Source: Termitomyces sp. T153 | Lineage: Eukaryota > Basidiomycota > Agaricomycetes > Agaricales > Lyophyllaceae | NCBI GenBank assembly: GCA_018296165.2 | Contig: JACKQL020000059.1 | Coordinates: forward strand, 124,001 to 188,000 | Reading direction: 5' to 3' | DNA length: 64,000 nucleotides | Shown: one piece after another, positions 11,440 to 22,393 of the stretch | Layout of the letters: the number at the start of each line of letters is the position of its first letter | Numbering within the stretch: the first letter of the stretch is position 1 | The notes under the pieces: generated by a model | What the model saw: the letters and a program-made list of their open reading frames with translations, nothing else | The model's database searches: none | What the model was told of the DNA's origin: nothing | Made by a program: the position numbers and the translations under genes

Positions 11440-13236
11440 ATGTTTGTTCGACGTTCTCTGTCTGGCCGAGATGCTTTACTGGTCCTCATGGGCGCCGCCA
11501 TCTTGCATCTATGGCATATTCTCGATTCTCACCAAACTGTTCTAGACCAGTCTATCGTCATCGACACTCACATCGGGCAGTCATCTCAACCCACACAACG
11601 TTGCAAGCAAGAACCTATATCGAACGCCACGAATGATCAATTTGTCGATGATACTGAAACGATTCAAGCGTCACTCGAAGAACTTGATAGTTCTGAAGAT
11701 GCAACAGAGTTTGTTGACATTGGCAAGAAACTACCACACACATCAGTAGTTGCACATGCACCTGGATGGACCATTTTCCGTGATCTGTACATGTCGAATG
11801 GTACCTTGTACATTCTTTCTTCGAACCGATCGTTTCCCGAGATACGTATGATGACCAGCACACCACTACCTGCATTCAATACCCCGGAAAATATCGCTGC
11901 ACGAGAACCTAATGCTCAACAGATGGACTTCGTCACTCCAGAAGAGGCACAGGCCAGGTGGGGTGGTAAATCTCAGCTTGGTGAAATCAATCGGGTACTG
12001 TCAATTGAGGGAAACACGGTAAAGGTTCTTCTGAACCTATGCGTAGATTTATTTAAACATTTCTCTAGTTCTTCATCAATGACCCCGATCAATTCCTGGG
12101 TCACTATTATCATTTTGTCGGTGAGCTTTTCTTCGGGGCTTGGACTTTCTGGGCCGGTGCATGGTCTACTCCAGCAAACGACCCACAATCTGCATTCGAT
12201 CTATCGCCCCCTCCACCACCTCATATTGATCGCGTAATCTTTCCACATGCTGATGCGCAAGGTTGGCGTGACGATACTGGATTCAACGCGTACTTCCTTC
12301 GCGCTGTATTCCCCTCCCTGAACGTCGAAATTAAAGATGATTGGGAAGACCGAATAATCGTTACCGCCACTAAGGATCGCGCGTGGCACTTTCCTGTTGT
12401 TCTCATTGCAGATCGCAGTGCTTCGTTCCGGGGCTCGATCTGTGGCAGCGAAACTCAGAGAACGGCTTCAGAGGCCTTTGAAATCATGCGGAGCCAGCAT
12501 CAGCTCTTGGGACATCATGTCGGTGGATGGTGGCAACCCGTACGGAAGGCTATGTGGGACTTCGCGAGCGCTGTTCCGAGTCCTGTTCGGCGCGTGGATC
12601 CCGATACAGAGCTGTCAAACTTATTACTCCCGATGCCAGAGAAAATCGTAATCACCTATATCAGCCGGCAAGGTGGCGCCCGGCGAAAACTCAGAGAGGC
12701 TGATCACGTCGACTTAGTTGCTGCTCTCGAGGCACTAGTCGCGCGTAAAGGAGCCGGTTGGGAACTTCTTGTGATCCAAGCGGAGCAGATCCCGAAGGAT
12801 GAACAGATTCAGGTTGCGGCGCGAACAACAGTGCGTGTCGCTGCCAGTCAGCATCTCCAGGGATTGACATTTTTTTAAATAGATCCTTCTCGGTGTTCAC
12901 GGGAATGGACTGACGCATCTCGTGTTCACAAGACCCACACGTGCTTCAGCCGTCGTTGAGCTCTTCTACCCCGGTGGCTTCGCTCATGATTACCATTGGA
13001 CTGCAAGAGCCCTTGGGATGGATCATTACGCTGTGTGGAATGACACGTACGTTTGTGGACATCTTATCCTTTGCTAAATCAATAACTGTATCCATTGGAT
13101 TAGATATATGACTCACCCCGACGAACCTGAGGTGAATTACCCTGAAGGGTTCCAAGGTAATGAGATACCTGTGAATGGTGCTACCGTCGCTCGCCTTATC
13201 GAGGAACACGTTGACAAACGCGCCGCTGAAGCATAG
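11440..13236 (+). CDS. Glycosyltransferase family 61 protein, type II membrane
   Basis: Four exons: 11440-12018, 12069-12830, 12883-13046, 13104-13236; 1638 nt, 545 aa. An N-terminal basic stretch (MFVRRSLSGRD) precedes one membrane segment (ALLVLMGAAILHLWHIL), then an acidic stem of about 80 residues and the GT61 domain. Family marks are GHYYHFVGELFFGAW, VVLIADRSASFRG, VITYISRQGGARRKL and LLGVHGNGLTHLVF, the last being the HGxGLTN-type motif shared with EOGT and plant xylosyltransferases. It probably transfers a sugar from a UDP-sugar to a glycoprotein in the Golgi lumen; acceptor and sugar cannot be read from sequence. The start is the first ATG upstream of the membrane segment. Exon joints keep frame and introns are 50-57 nt. 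No damage is seen. Confidence 0.85.
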
Positions 13237-13473
13237 ATACATATTCTTCCAGGTGTGGTGCTTCCTTTGGCCATTACAGACCAATTACAAGCAGCTCTTC
13301 CTGAGCTTGGTTCGCTGTCGAAATAGATTCACAGTCTATGTATACATAATCATATTTTTGTAGCATAAGAAAGATGCATAATCTGCACCAAATACGTCAG
13401 ATTTTATGCTACTTGTATCGACATATCAGTTGTAGAATGGGTCCATCATATATATCTCCGTCAGTCCTCACTC

Positions 13474-13839
13474 TCACTCCACAACTGGCCGGCTCTTCCT
13501 GTCCCCGCGCGGAGCGAAAGCAAAGCTGAGTTTCTTGGGATAGATATCAGGATCGGATTGGTGAGGACCAAGAGGGGGGCTGATTTCAGGGGTACATAGG
13601 TGGCGGAATTGACGGTAATGGGCTTGGGTAGTGACCTGGAAGGGTTCGAGGGATTTGTTGGAGCTCATGAGGTTTGTGCGGCAAGAATAGATGTGGATAG
13701 TGATGTTGTAGGTGAGTAAGCGGGATGAGGGGTTGGAGTATGTCAACTCTGTCGAGCTTGGAGGGAGGAGTTGAGTGGGAACTAGAGAACCATTGGACGA
13801 GATAACATCTTGAGATGGGATATAGCAGCAAGAGAGCAT
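13474..13839 (-). CDS. hypothetical protein, 121 aa
   Basis: ATG at 13839, stop before 13474. The product is Pro/Ser-rich with a segment LLTYNITIHIYSCRTNL and a basic tail. It ends 240 bp from the stop of the convergent GT61 gene. I do not recognise it; it may be a 3' exon or a chance ORF. Confidence 0.3.
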   Translation of the reverse strand: MLSCCYIPSQDVISSNGSLVPTQLLPPSSTELTYSNPSSRLLTYNITIHIYSCRTNLMSSNKSLEPFQVTTQAHYRQFRHLCTPEISPPLGPHQSDPDIYPKKLSFAFAPRGDRKSRPVVE

Positions 13840-13882
13840 ATGTCCTTACTCAATATTAACATATCAATATCATTCAACAGTA

Positions 13883-14173
13883 ATGCCTGCATCTGCCATT
13901 CCCAACACGGCTCTCAGAATAGATCACTCTACACTCCATACACTCTCGCGGGATCGGCGGTGCACGATCAAACAGCTCCTTGTACGGCCTCATCCTTTTC
14001 GAGATGTAATTCTGAGTTCGAGTCTGCCCATAAGTCTGCCCATACATCCTCACGCAGATCGATTTGTCGAGGACTTCATACTCGAAGGGGGATCTGAACT
14101 GGATTTGATTTTAATTAAGCGACAGGATCAGCGCGTAGTGCGTACGGCTCGATGCACCGGTATGGATCGATGA
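13883..14173 (+). CDS. hypothetical protein, 96 aa
   Basis: ATG at 13883, stop at 14171-14173. Contains RFVEDFILEGGSELDLILIK. Not recognised. It is divergent from the minus-strand ORF at 13474-13839, and at most one of the two flanking frames need be real. Confidence 0.25.
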   Translation: MPASAIPNTALRIDHSTLHTLSRDRRCTIKQLLVRPHPFRDVILSSSLPISLPIHPHADRFVEDFILEGGSELDLILIKRQDQRVVRTARCTGMDR

Positions 14174-14629
14174 GGACATTCAAATTTGAGACTGACCGGG
14201 GGCGCTGTGAGCAAGATCGAATCAAATGTATATAGCAGCCCCACAAATTGTCCGTCATGGGCAGGAATATCTGTCAAGCGTGCATACAGCTAGTCACGAG
14301 GTGCAGGGAGTAGAGTATGTTGCGATGCAGAAGGCGTCGTATGCAGGAAGGAATATGCGGACATGCTAAATGTGTGGTCGACTGAAACGAAATGGAGGCG
14401 CTGGCAGTGGATGACGAAAGGAAATCATTGAAAGTTCTCGGTGTATTCTCGAATATCGATTATTGCGTCTTTTTGCCGAACTTTTATTTAATGTACTTCT
14501 CTCGAATCAGGTTGTCTAATCTTATCTTGAATTACTACCTGCACAGCAATTGCACAACGGTATCTCCCACTGCGACCGACCACTTCCCTCTTGCGTCTTT
14601 CCGTGTTTCACTGTGACTGCGACTCTGAA
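14174..14629. other. upstream region of the inverted NLR-like copy
   Basis: From about 14430 the sequence matches the upstream region of the left NLR-like gene in inverted orientation (ttctcggtgtattctcgaat, then tctcgaatcaggttgtctaat). No gene is seen before that. Confidence 0.5.
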
Positions 14630-15100
14630 ATGGCTCGCCATACTGTGCTTCTCGAGTCTCTTGTAAAATCCGCAAAAGTTATTGTCATCAAAATATCCCC
14701 TCGCAGGTCCCCAAGGCATCGTCAACCGCTCTCAAACAACTGGCTTGACAACTTGGTAGATGCAGCTACAGTGGTTCGTACTACTGTGGTCATATTCCCA
14801 TTTCCATATGCCAAGGGTGCGGCCGAGATTATGCTTCAGAGATTGCAAACAATTCAGGTGAAATCCATGTTTGGTGTGGATCTCAATGGCAGGCTGAGAT
14901 GATTTCTTGTAGAAAGCGCGAAAGAATGTCGACGATTTTGAAGATCTCCTCACAAAACTTGTAGATGTAATCTCGACTATTCGAGATGCCGTTTGTGAAT
15001 GGCCCTCGGGGCGAGACTTGCCTCAAGAATTTGTCCATTATTGTGTCAAATTTCAGCAGTATGTGTAATTGTGTGGTAACCTGGCAGACATTAATTTGGA
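14630..15100 (+). pseudogene. Broken inverted copy of the NLR-like N-terminal gene
   Basis: Exons 1 and 2 match the left-edge gene closely: 14630-14857 (76 codons, MARHTVLLESLVKSAK...) and 14913-14994, with an intron of 55 nt in place of 60. The acceptor of the next intron is changed (TTAG to TCAA at about 15045), and a one-base deletion near 15070 shifts the frame of the exon that follows. Similarity stops near 15105. The copy is therefore a truncated, non-functional paralogue. It and 1-751 point away from each other and bracket the 1.1-14.4 kb gene block. Confidence 0.65.
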
Positions 15101-15323
15101 ACTTCTCTGAGATTATGAGACAGAGGAATCTGATGAAGGGGGTGCATAAATGAAGTTGACTTGTTTAGTGTTCGTAATCCATGTTACGACATGGTCATTG
15201 GAGTGCGGACGATCTACAACACCTAAGATGGAATTGATTATCCGGGCTATTCCAGAGAAATGTTTGGACATACTGCAGAAGAGGTTGAGTCAGATCTGAT
15301 CATTTCAATCCTTCGCTGTGTGT
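15101..15323. other. no feature seen
   Basis: Unique sequence between the end of the NLR-like copy and the 3' exon of the next minus-strand gene. Confidence 0.4.
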
Positions 15324-16569
15324 TTATCCTTTACTATCCTTGGATCCCTTGCTATCTCTGTGGATACTACTACCGCTGCCGTCAGAAGTCCTTGTGAGGA
15401 AGTAATCATAGAATTTCTGGTTAATTACGCCTTCAGTGGGGGGTCCACTAGGGTAGCCTTCCTGTAAGTTTGCAGTAATAAGATCAATGAAGGGTTGAAG
15501 CAAACACGACAAACTGATGAACCAGAACCATTTAGATGAATATCATGAGGAACGGACATAGGCACGTTTTTTTCAAACTATCAAGAAGAGTAATTCGGGG
15601 TACAAATACTCGTAACCACTAACCTGATGATGGGAGCGAGTAGACGGCTGGGATCCAACATTGTTGCCTTCATTGGTCTATTGGCCTGTTTCATGATAAG
15701 TTCAGGTCATTGAAGTTATTCAGAGGTTCAGAACACAAAGTTCGAGCTACTCACCAGTTGTGGGGACGGAATTAGACGGAGAGGTCGCTGTGGATTGATA
15801 GTGCATCTGCAGCGTCTGAGAGTCAAAATATCAGGTGATAAGAGCATAGAAACCCTATTCGGAGACAAACCTGACGAAAATTCGGTTTGTTGCGTTCCGG
15901 GAATACCGCCTCCACAAATCTAACATTAAATTTAAGCAAATTATCGAAATGTCAATAAAAACAGGTTCACGGGCCTATGAACCGAGCTATTAGTATTCAT
16001 GAAAGTTTGTCGGAGTAAGTCATGCTAATCAGTGATCTGCTAAAGAAGGGAGACAAGCCTGATGATTGAAAATATTATGTGTTACGGCTACAGGAACATA
16101 AACCTAAAGGTTAGAATAATCCCCAAGGCGTCTGTTCAAGGCCATAGATTCAGAAACCGCAGACCTGAGCGGGAGGGTGGTCCGTCCATTGTGTGATGAT
16201 CCCTGCATGCAAGTCAACAGCAGGAAAGGACGGACGATTGATGACGTATCGCCTATGAATTATTACCCTACTTGATAACGTGCCTGATTACGTAGTTGGT
16301 CCTGATTTTGAGCCAAAAAAATAATTTCGGGGCGTCTGGTAATTTTGACTTCTCATCTTTGTTCCAAAAGCCGATACCCTCTCGACTCTCGTTTCAATAT
16401 TACAATGTGCTCCTATCATGACATCTTTACAAGCCTCATATCTAATTCATTAACCTCTAGATTAACTCAACATACCTCTTGCTGGACACAACAGTGCATT
16501 CTTTTGTCGCTTGTAGGTTAGGATACAAATATCAACACCGTCGTAGGAAATGGTCCACCAATGAGAAAG
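15324..16569 (-). CDS. Unrecognised multi-exon gene, ends unresolved
   Basis: A coherent frame can be followed through several short exons on minus: about 16569-16476 (WWTISYDGVDICILTYKRQK), 16412-16292 (to NYFFGSKSGPT), 16252-16165 (RYVINRPSFPAVDLHAGII, then TQWTDHPPAQ) and 16103-16055 (VYVPVAVTHNIFNHQ). Then come segments reading FVEAVFPERNKPNF and TLQMHYQSTATSPSNS, and probably a last exon ending at 15324 (FIDLITANLQEGYPSGPPTE ... stop). The phases of the first four listed exons agree with each other, which argues for a real gene. A further upstream exon near 16620-16770 (LFLGPSQFNVE) could not be joined in frame, and the final joint is also doubtful, so the gene may be damaged. I do not recognise the family. 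Confidence 0.4.
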
Positions 16570-16930
16570 TAAGACTCTGATTCTTATATCTTGGACATTG
16601 GACAGTCATAGGAACTCAGGAATCGACCTCAACATTGAACTGGGAAGGCCCGAGGAACAAAGGATCTACAGTATAATAAAAGCAATGACTCGGACTGCGT
16701 ACCAAACATGTAACCTGGCATCTCTTCCTCAGCAACTCTCGACGTATGTGAATAAATAGACCATACCACAGCTGTGATGCCTGATTATTTAATAAATGCC
16801 GCACTTATCGAGGATTCTCAGAAGCCGATCCTGGTCCCCAGTACGAGCGTACGTTTTAAAAATGAAGTTCATTGATTTGTCGAAATTGGCTCGAGATAAC
16901 ACTGGCAAAATCCAGACACCACTGGATTAA
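16570..16930. other. 5' part of the unrecognised gene and boundary to transposon DNA
   Basis: Contains possible coding segments of the minus-strand gene at 16620-16840. Near 16930 base usage changes: CpG is normal to the left and nearly absent to the right, where family A retroelement sequence begins. Confidence 0.4.
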
Positions 16931-16950
16931 ACTGGCATCTTAAGTGTTCA

Positions 16951-17640
16951 ATGAAAAGGGAGATTATAGCTGTCCTGGAGGCACTGTGGGTGGCCCAGGC
17001 AGGGGTGACTTCCAAGAGGTTTGCAGAGGTGGTGGCACAAGCGCGGGGTCCCTTAACCCTGGAATGGTGCCAGGTAGCAGCTCCAGTGAGTTTGCAGTGT
17101 TGTTGTGCTGGGTCCAGAGCTGATTTGACATTCTAGTGCACTCTCTGTGCTCGCTGTGGAGAGCGTTGTGAATTCAAGAAGCCAATACAGGGCTCCCATC
17201 AGGACACCTCTGTGTGCATCCCCTGTCATGCAAGACACAAGAAGTGCCTGATTTTGTTGAGTTGGCATGTGGCCTGTATAGTGGAGGAGCAGGGGTGGGA
17301 TGTGGCATGGGTAGCGGGGCAACTGCTTGAGGGGCACAAGGGGAAGGTATTGGGTCAGGGGTCTGGAGCAGAGTGCAGAAGCAGCATGGGGCAGCCCACA
17401 ATGAAGGTGGGACTCCTGCAGAATGGGTGGAGGGAGGGGGCTCCCACAGCACACAACAAGGGAAAGTGGAGGGCATCCCCCTCACTAGAAGTGGGGCCCA
17501 GCAAGAGGCCATGAGGAGGGGAGTTGATGGCAGAGCCTCCAGGGCCACATGTGTACTCTTAGAGTTCTTAGAGGGGAGTGAGATGTTGAAGAGTACCAGT
17601 CCAGAGTCAGTTGGATTGTCCTAGTCAAGGCAAAGAGTGA
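16951..17640 (+). pseudogene. Cys-cluster ORF antisense to family A gag/protease
   Basis: Decayed frames on the plus strand, opposite to the element's gag. After MKREIIAVLEALWVAQAGVT a stop-broken stretch follows, then CTLCARCGERCEF, a spacer, and CIPCHARHKKC (about 17136-17250). Spacing of the conserved cysteines is C-x2-C-x6-C-x15-C-x2-C-x6-C, close to fungal Zn2Cys6 clusters. A second copy lies on minus at 33502-34379 and keeps five of the six positions (one is Tyr). Downstream is a basic, low-complexity tail (KGKWRASPSLEVGPSKR). Caution: CpG decay turns Arg CGY codons into Cys, so only positions shared by both copies should be trusted. Frameshifts make it a pseudogene. Confidence 0.5.
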
Positions 17641-20609
17641 GGCTAGACCAGTCAATGTGGGGGTTAGTGGAGTGGAGCCATGAAAAGCCTAGGACAACAG
17701 GGGCAGAGGAGTGTAGTTTTGTGATGAGTAATTGGAGTTCTTGTCATTGTCCATTGGCAAAGGTCACAGTCATTTCCACACAATGTGTGATATCACTGGC
17801 AGAGGTGGGGTTGCTATCAAAGAGTTTGATGAGAATCAGAGTGGGGAGATGTCAGGGGCATTGAGGAGCAAGCACTGCCAAGGATTCATTGACAAAGTTA
17901 TCTATGGTGCCACTGTCAACCAGTGTGGGAATGAGGTTGTCAGCGAAGGGGAGGGTGGTGCAGAGGAGGAGGGTGGTGGAGGAGTGGGAAGGAGGTGTGC
18001 TAGGAGGTTGTCCAGGATGAGTACCATTGTGCAGAGGAGTGTGGCCAGGGCAGAGAAGATGTTGGGGTTTGGTCTGTGGTCTAGTGCATCTTCAAGACCT
18101 AAACCAGTGGCTCATTTTCCATAAACTGGTAGTCACAGTCTGCTCTGTCAATGGTTCAATGGTCCATATGGTGCATCCCATCACCTGGCATTTAGGACAA
18201 CCACTGATGAAATGTCCCTGCTCACCACATAGGATGCATGCACTCTCCTTCCATTGTTTCTCCTGAGTCTCCTCTGGTATGTTGATCCAGGGCCTATTCC
18301 AAATCTTGTTTGCACATAGGGTTTCTTGGTCATTGGTAGAGTCCAAAGCATCTTCAAGGTTGTCTGAGTGGGCATCCAGGGTTCCAGGGTCTCATAGAGG
18401 TTGGTGGCATTGAGTTGGGCAGGGTGGCACTGTCCTGGGAGTTAATTGGCACTGGGAGGTCCTTAGTCTGAGGGGAAACAGGGTGCAGGGTTGGTGGAGT
18501 TGGCAGGGATCAAGGGTCAGTTGCTGTTGGTTGCTCCAGCCTGCTAGTTGGTATTGCCAGAGATATTCCACACAGTTTGCAGTGCAGTGTTCTTGCTCTG
18601 GTCCTCCCAGTAATGTTGGTCAACCTGGGTAATGAGTGCCTTATAGCCATTGTATGTAGTTTGCTTGGGTGTGAGGCAGAGGACATTCTTGATTCATTGA
18701 GGCAGGGCACAACAGAGGGCAAATTGGAGGGCATTGTAATTTCATCCTGTTTTGTAGGCCTCTTATTTGAATTGTACAATGAAGGTTGTGAAGCATTTGT
18801 TGTCATGCATTCAGAGGTTGAAGAGATTCTCTTCCACTTCCACTACAGTATCAAAGACACTAAACTTACTGGAGAACTCCTGGGTAAAGGCAAGCCAATT
18901 GGAGAGTACAGGGTTGTTGTGGTTGAACCAGAGTAGCACCATATAGTGGTCAAAGGCAATACTCTGCAAATATGATGCAGCAAAGGCTACTTGTGAGCTT
19001 TCAAGCTAGAAGGTAATAGGCTTAGCTTAGAACATGATTAGACACTGTATTAGGAAGATTTTCCACTTCCAGGGGTTGTGACCAGTAAATGGTTTAGGCT
19101 TTTGAATGTCAAGCTTTTCTTTCTGAGCCAGTGCATTGCAAGTATTGTCCTGGATGTTTTGAGTTGAGAGTGGGGGTCTGGCATTGTAGTAATAGTAGTA
19201 ATTGTTCCCATTTCTGCACTGAGGGAGGAAGTTGTCCATGGCTAGGCCCCATCCTCCAGGAGGTCTGCCATTGGGAGGCCTGCTGCTGGGGGGTTGGCCC
19301 ACATTGCCTGAGGGAGGCCCCAGGGCCCATTGAGGAGGAAGAAGTCCTCTGGGGATGGGAGGTCCAAAGTAATTAGTGTTGGTGGGGGGGTTGGGCATTA
19401 GAATAGGCAGGGAATGAGGGGGATTGATAGAAAAAGAGGGTTGGAGTGCCCTGGGGCCCATGGGTTGCCTTGGAGGAACTGGGATGTTCTGGTGGGGTGG
19501 AGAGGCATTGACATGGGGGGTGCAGAGGTCAAAGTGAGGGGGTCTGTCTCAAGGAGGGCCATTGCATGGAGCAACCTCATCAGTGGGGTTACCCAGCTCA
19601 TCAATGTAGGAGAGGGTTTGGTTGTTGTCATTGATGTGTGGGGCAGCCATTGGGCATGGGGCTTGGGGACAGTGGATTGGTCCCATGTATGGAAGGCACT
19701 GGGAACAGAGTTTGCCTAAGAATGAGTGGAGAGGGCCAGAATGTGGGTGGCAAGTTGGTTGAACAATTCCCCTGCAGAGTTGAGGCTTCTCAAGATATTG
19801 GATGCCATGTTAAGCTCTTCTTACTGGCAGGAAATAGGAGGCAGGGCTTTGCTTTGTGTTTCTTCCTTGCATTGCACATGGAAGGAGCAGGAGGGGTCCT
19901 GAGGGTCTTCAAACAGGCAGAAGTTTGGACTGGTGTGGATTTCTTTGACCAGGGCATGGAGCTTGTTTTGCAGGTTGGCATTGATTCCTAGGGTGCCTTG
20001 CATGGTTTTGGGGAGGTTTCTCTGCAGGTGATGTTTATGGAAGTTGAGAAGTCAATCTGCCCAAACCTCCAGAGTTATGGGAGTGTTGGGGTAGCCTAGG
20101 TTGACAAGGAGGGTGTGGGCACACCTTGCAAACTCTATGGAGGAGAGGGAGAGGGAGCAGAGGACTTCATTGTGCTGCTGGATGTAGGCTTTGACCCATT
20201 GCTGTCTGGGGGAGTGAGGGGTTTGAGTAGGGAATGGCAATCAAGGAGAGAAATAATTATCTGGGTGCTCCAGAGGGGCTGAGGCTGCAGCAGGAACTGG
20301 GTATGCATAGTAGTGAGCAGGTAGGAGGTAGGCAGGGTTGAGGGGTGCTGCAGAGAATCCTTAAGGACACATGTGGGGGTAGTTGCTATCAATGGGGAAT
20401 GCTGAAGGGCAGTGCTAGCCTGGGAGTATTTTCTGGCTGATGGAGGGAGCATAGAATGCCTGGTTGGGGTCAGGGGTCCAATAGTGAGGAACATACTGAT
20501 CTGCAAGTGGTCCTGGGTAGAACAGAGCATATGGATTTTCAGGGGCTGGCCAACCATAGATGTCAGTCAGATAGCTGGCTGGGTTGTATGCAGAGTTATA
20601 CACAGACAT
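17640..20609 (-). pseudogene. family A gag and protease, decayed
   Basis: ATG at 20609 (MSVYNSAYNPASYLTD). A Pro-rich N-terminal part, then a retrotransposon capsid region around 18600-19120 (PKPFTGHNPWKWKIFL, EFSSKFSVFDTVVEVEENLF, KQTTYNGYKALITQVDQHYW), a CCHC knuckle CILCGEQGHFISGC near 18250, and a retropepsin-like protease with LVDSGTIDNFVNESLA near 17930 followed by IDWSSLTL. Numerous stops of CGA-to-TGA and CAG-to-TAG type break the frame. The capsid class is typical of basidiomycete Ty3/gypsy elements. Confidence 0.7.
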
Positions 20610-20641
20610 GAAGAACAGGGTAAGGGAGAGTCTTGATATTA

Positions 20642-21681
20642 TGTCAGATTCTGCTGACTAAGGGGCTCAGCTACACTAGCAAGTCCTTACTAGGCAGACA
20701 CAATGTCCTGTGCTTATAACCTAGCATTCCAGAGGTGGCATGAGCAATAGGGACTTGCAAGGAGAAACTAAGGGAAGCAGTCCAAGCAAGTCCAGAGTGG
20801 TCCAGAGAAGTCTAATGTTGGGCTTGAGCAGGCATCAGGGACAAGTTTGTGGATGCATAAATAGATTGTGGGGTATGTGGAGGCTTTGAAGGTGATTAGA
20901 GCAGAGCCAGAAGATAGGGGATCAATCAAGACAGATGGGTTCCAAAACTAAGCAAAGAGTGAGGTCCAGAGTTGTTGTAGGAATGTTTGGAGGTCATAGT
21001 ACATGTGCAGAGTTTGTAATGACATCAGAGATGAAAGGGACTTAAGGAAACAAAGGAAACAGAGACAGTCAAGGCAAGATGGAGACAAGACAAAACAGAA
21101 CTAAGAAAAGAAAATAGATTCAAAACTAAAGAAATAAAGATGAAAACAAAAGAAACACAAGACACAAGTAACCAGTTAATGCAATATCAAGACTGGAATA
21201 CAAGGTGTTACTCTATAGATTATATACTGACTACTGGAGAGCTCCAGGGGTCAGCAGGTGTGACAGTGGAGTTCAATGGAGCCATGCAGAGTTGATGGGT
21301 ATTGGTTGCAATCAGGGAATGGGCCACAGTGATATTCTGATGGGATCAGTTGGGGATGCAAGCTGTTTTGGGGTCATCATGATGCTCTAGAACTGGTTGA
21401 CAAACCAGAAAAGTGGGTTGGTGACACACACTGGAGTCAGGAACAGTGGGGAAAGGTCCTAGGAGCTTAGAAAAGTTAGAAGAAGAGGCATTGATAGCTG
21501 CAGAGAAGGTGTTAGAGTTATCCAGGGGGCCATTGGGGTTTGCCAGAGAAGCATTGGAGTTATCTGGAGTGAGCGCAGAGGGTGGGCAAAGGTTGAGAGT
21601 GTTCAGTGGATTTTTGGGGGGGCTTGGGAGAAGTGAGCAGGTTGGGAACAGAGTCAGGGGTCCAAAGAGCAGGTTGTAACA
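20642..21681 (-). repeat. family A LTR (5' LTR of the truncated element)
   Basis: Matches the LTRs of the nest from the terminal tgtcag..gctgac end through the TATATA box region at about 21215-21235 to the terminal ttgtaaca. It is 1040 bp, about 100 bp shorter than other copies. Confidence 0.75.
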
Positions 21682-21819
21682 GTATCTGTGCCTCAGAGCC
21701 CTTCTGCAGTTATAGTACTGTGCCATGTCATCCTTAGCTTTTGCTAGTGCCACTCAGGCCTCCTCCTGTGACCTCTTCATCCAGTCCACAAATTTGTTTA
21801 CTGCTTCATTCTCCAAGGG
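21682..21819 (-). pseudogene. family B integrase fragment, inverted
   Basis: Minus strand reads ENEAVNKFVDWMKRSQEEA, stop, then ALAKAKDDMAQYYNCRRAL, equal to the region just before the integrase C-terminus of B1 and B2. It abuts a plus-strand fragment of the same gene at about 21820. Confidence 0.65.
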
Positions 21820-22393
21820 TTGAGCAATACTACAACCATGGGAGGACTCTAAAACACAAATATCAGCCTGGAGATCAAGTCTACCTGGATGCCTCTGACA
21901 TTACAACTACTTGGCCCTCAAAAAAGCTGTCACACCATCAGTTGGGACCCTTCACAGTGGAATGACAGGTAGGACCCTTGGCCTATTGACTCTGGCTCTC
22001 TGTGGGGATGTGCCAGCTTCATCCAGTATTCAATGTGGTCAAACTGACTCTGGCCCCTAAGGATCCTATTCCAGGGCATTGTCTGCCACCTCCACTGCCC
22101 CCTGTGGTGGTCAATGACAACAAGGAATACAAGGTGGAGGAAATCCTGGATAGCTGTTTATTCCAGAGACAACTACAGTACAAGGTGAAGTGGAAAGGCT
22201 ATGGGATTGAGGATATCTCCTGAGAGCCATGGGAGAATGTGCACACCCTTGGACTCATCAAGGAGTTCCACCAGAGACATCCAGACACCCTGTGCACCAT
22301 ACAAGGAATCTACTCTATCTCACCAGTGGACCAAGCAATCAGGAACTTTGTTTACCCCATGCATCAAGGCACTGCATGCTAGAGGGGGGGTGA
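21820..22393 (+). pseudogene. family B integrase C-terminus with chromodomain
   Basis: Plus strand reads EQYYNHGRTLKHKYQPGD, then VYLDASDITTTWPSKKLSH, a HPVFNVVKL block, and a chromodomain EYKVEEILDSCLF ... LQYKVKWKGYGIEDIS with the aromatic pair W-K-G-Y. In B1 the same chromodomain follows the integrase core, so this is a chromovirus. Stops interrupt it. A polypurine tract (agagggggggg) precedes the LTR. Confidence 0.7.

Larger units (their letters stand above)
16931..21681 (-). mobile_element. Ty3/gypsy family A element, truncated, minus strand
   Basis: 5' LTR at 20642-21681 (TGTCAG...TTGTAACA read on plus), self-priming PBS at 20628-20641, gag from 20609, CCHC knuckle near 18250, protease near 17930, then an ORF antisense to gag (16951-17640). 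No RT, RNase H or integrase is seen before the element is cut at about 16930, and no 3' LTR follows. Its gag start is the same as that of the LTR-bounded family A copies in the nest. It is inserted in a minus-oriented family B integrase fragment at 21682. Confidence 0.75.

Noticed and set aside
13810..14097. 95-aa plus frame overlapping the 96-aa hypothetical ORF
   Set aside because: Its composition is less protein-like than the overlapping frame and it is antisense to another candidate.
1..15100. The inverted NLR-like copies as terminal inverted repeats of one giant transposon
   Set aside because: The shared part is a gene with introns, the copies differ by about a tenth, the right one is truncated, and ordinary genes lie between. 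No target duplication was found.
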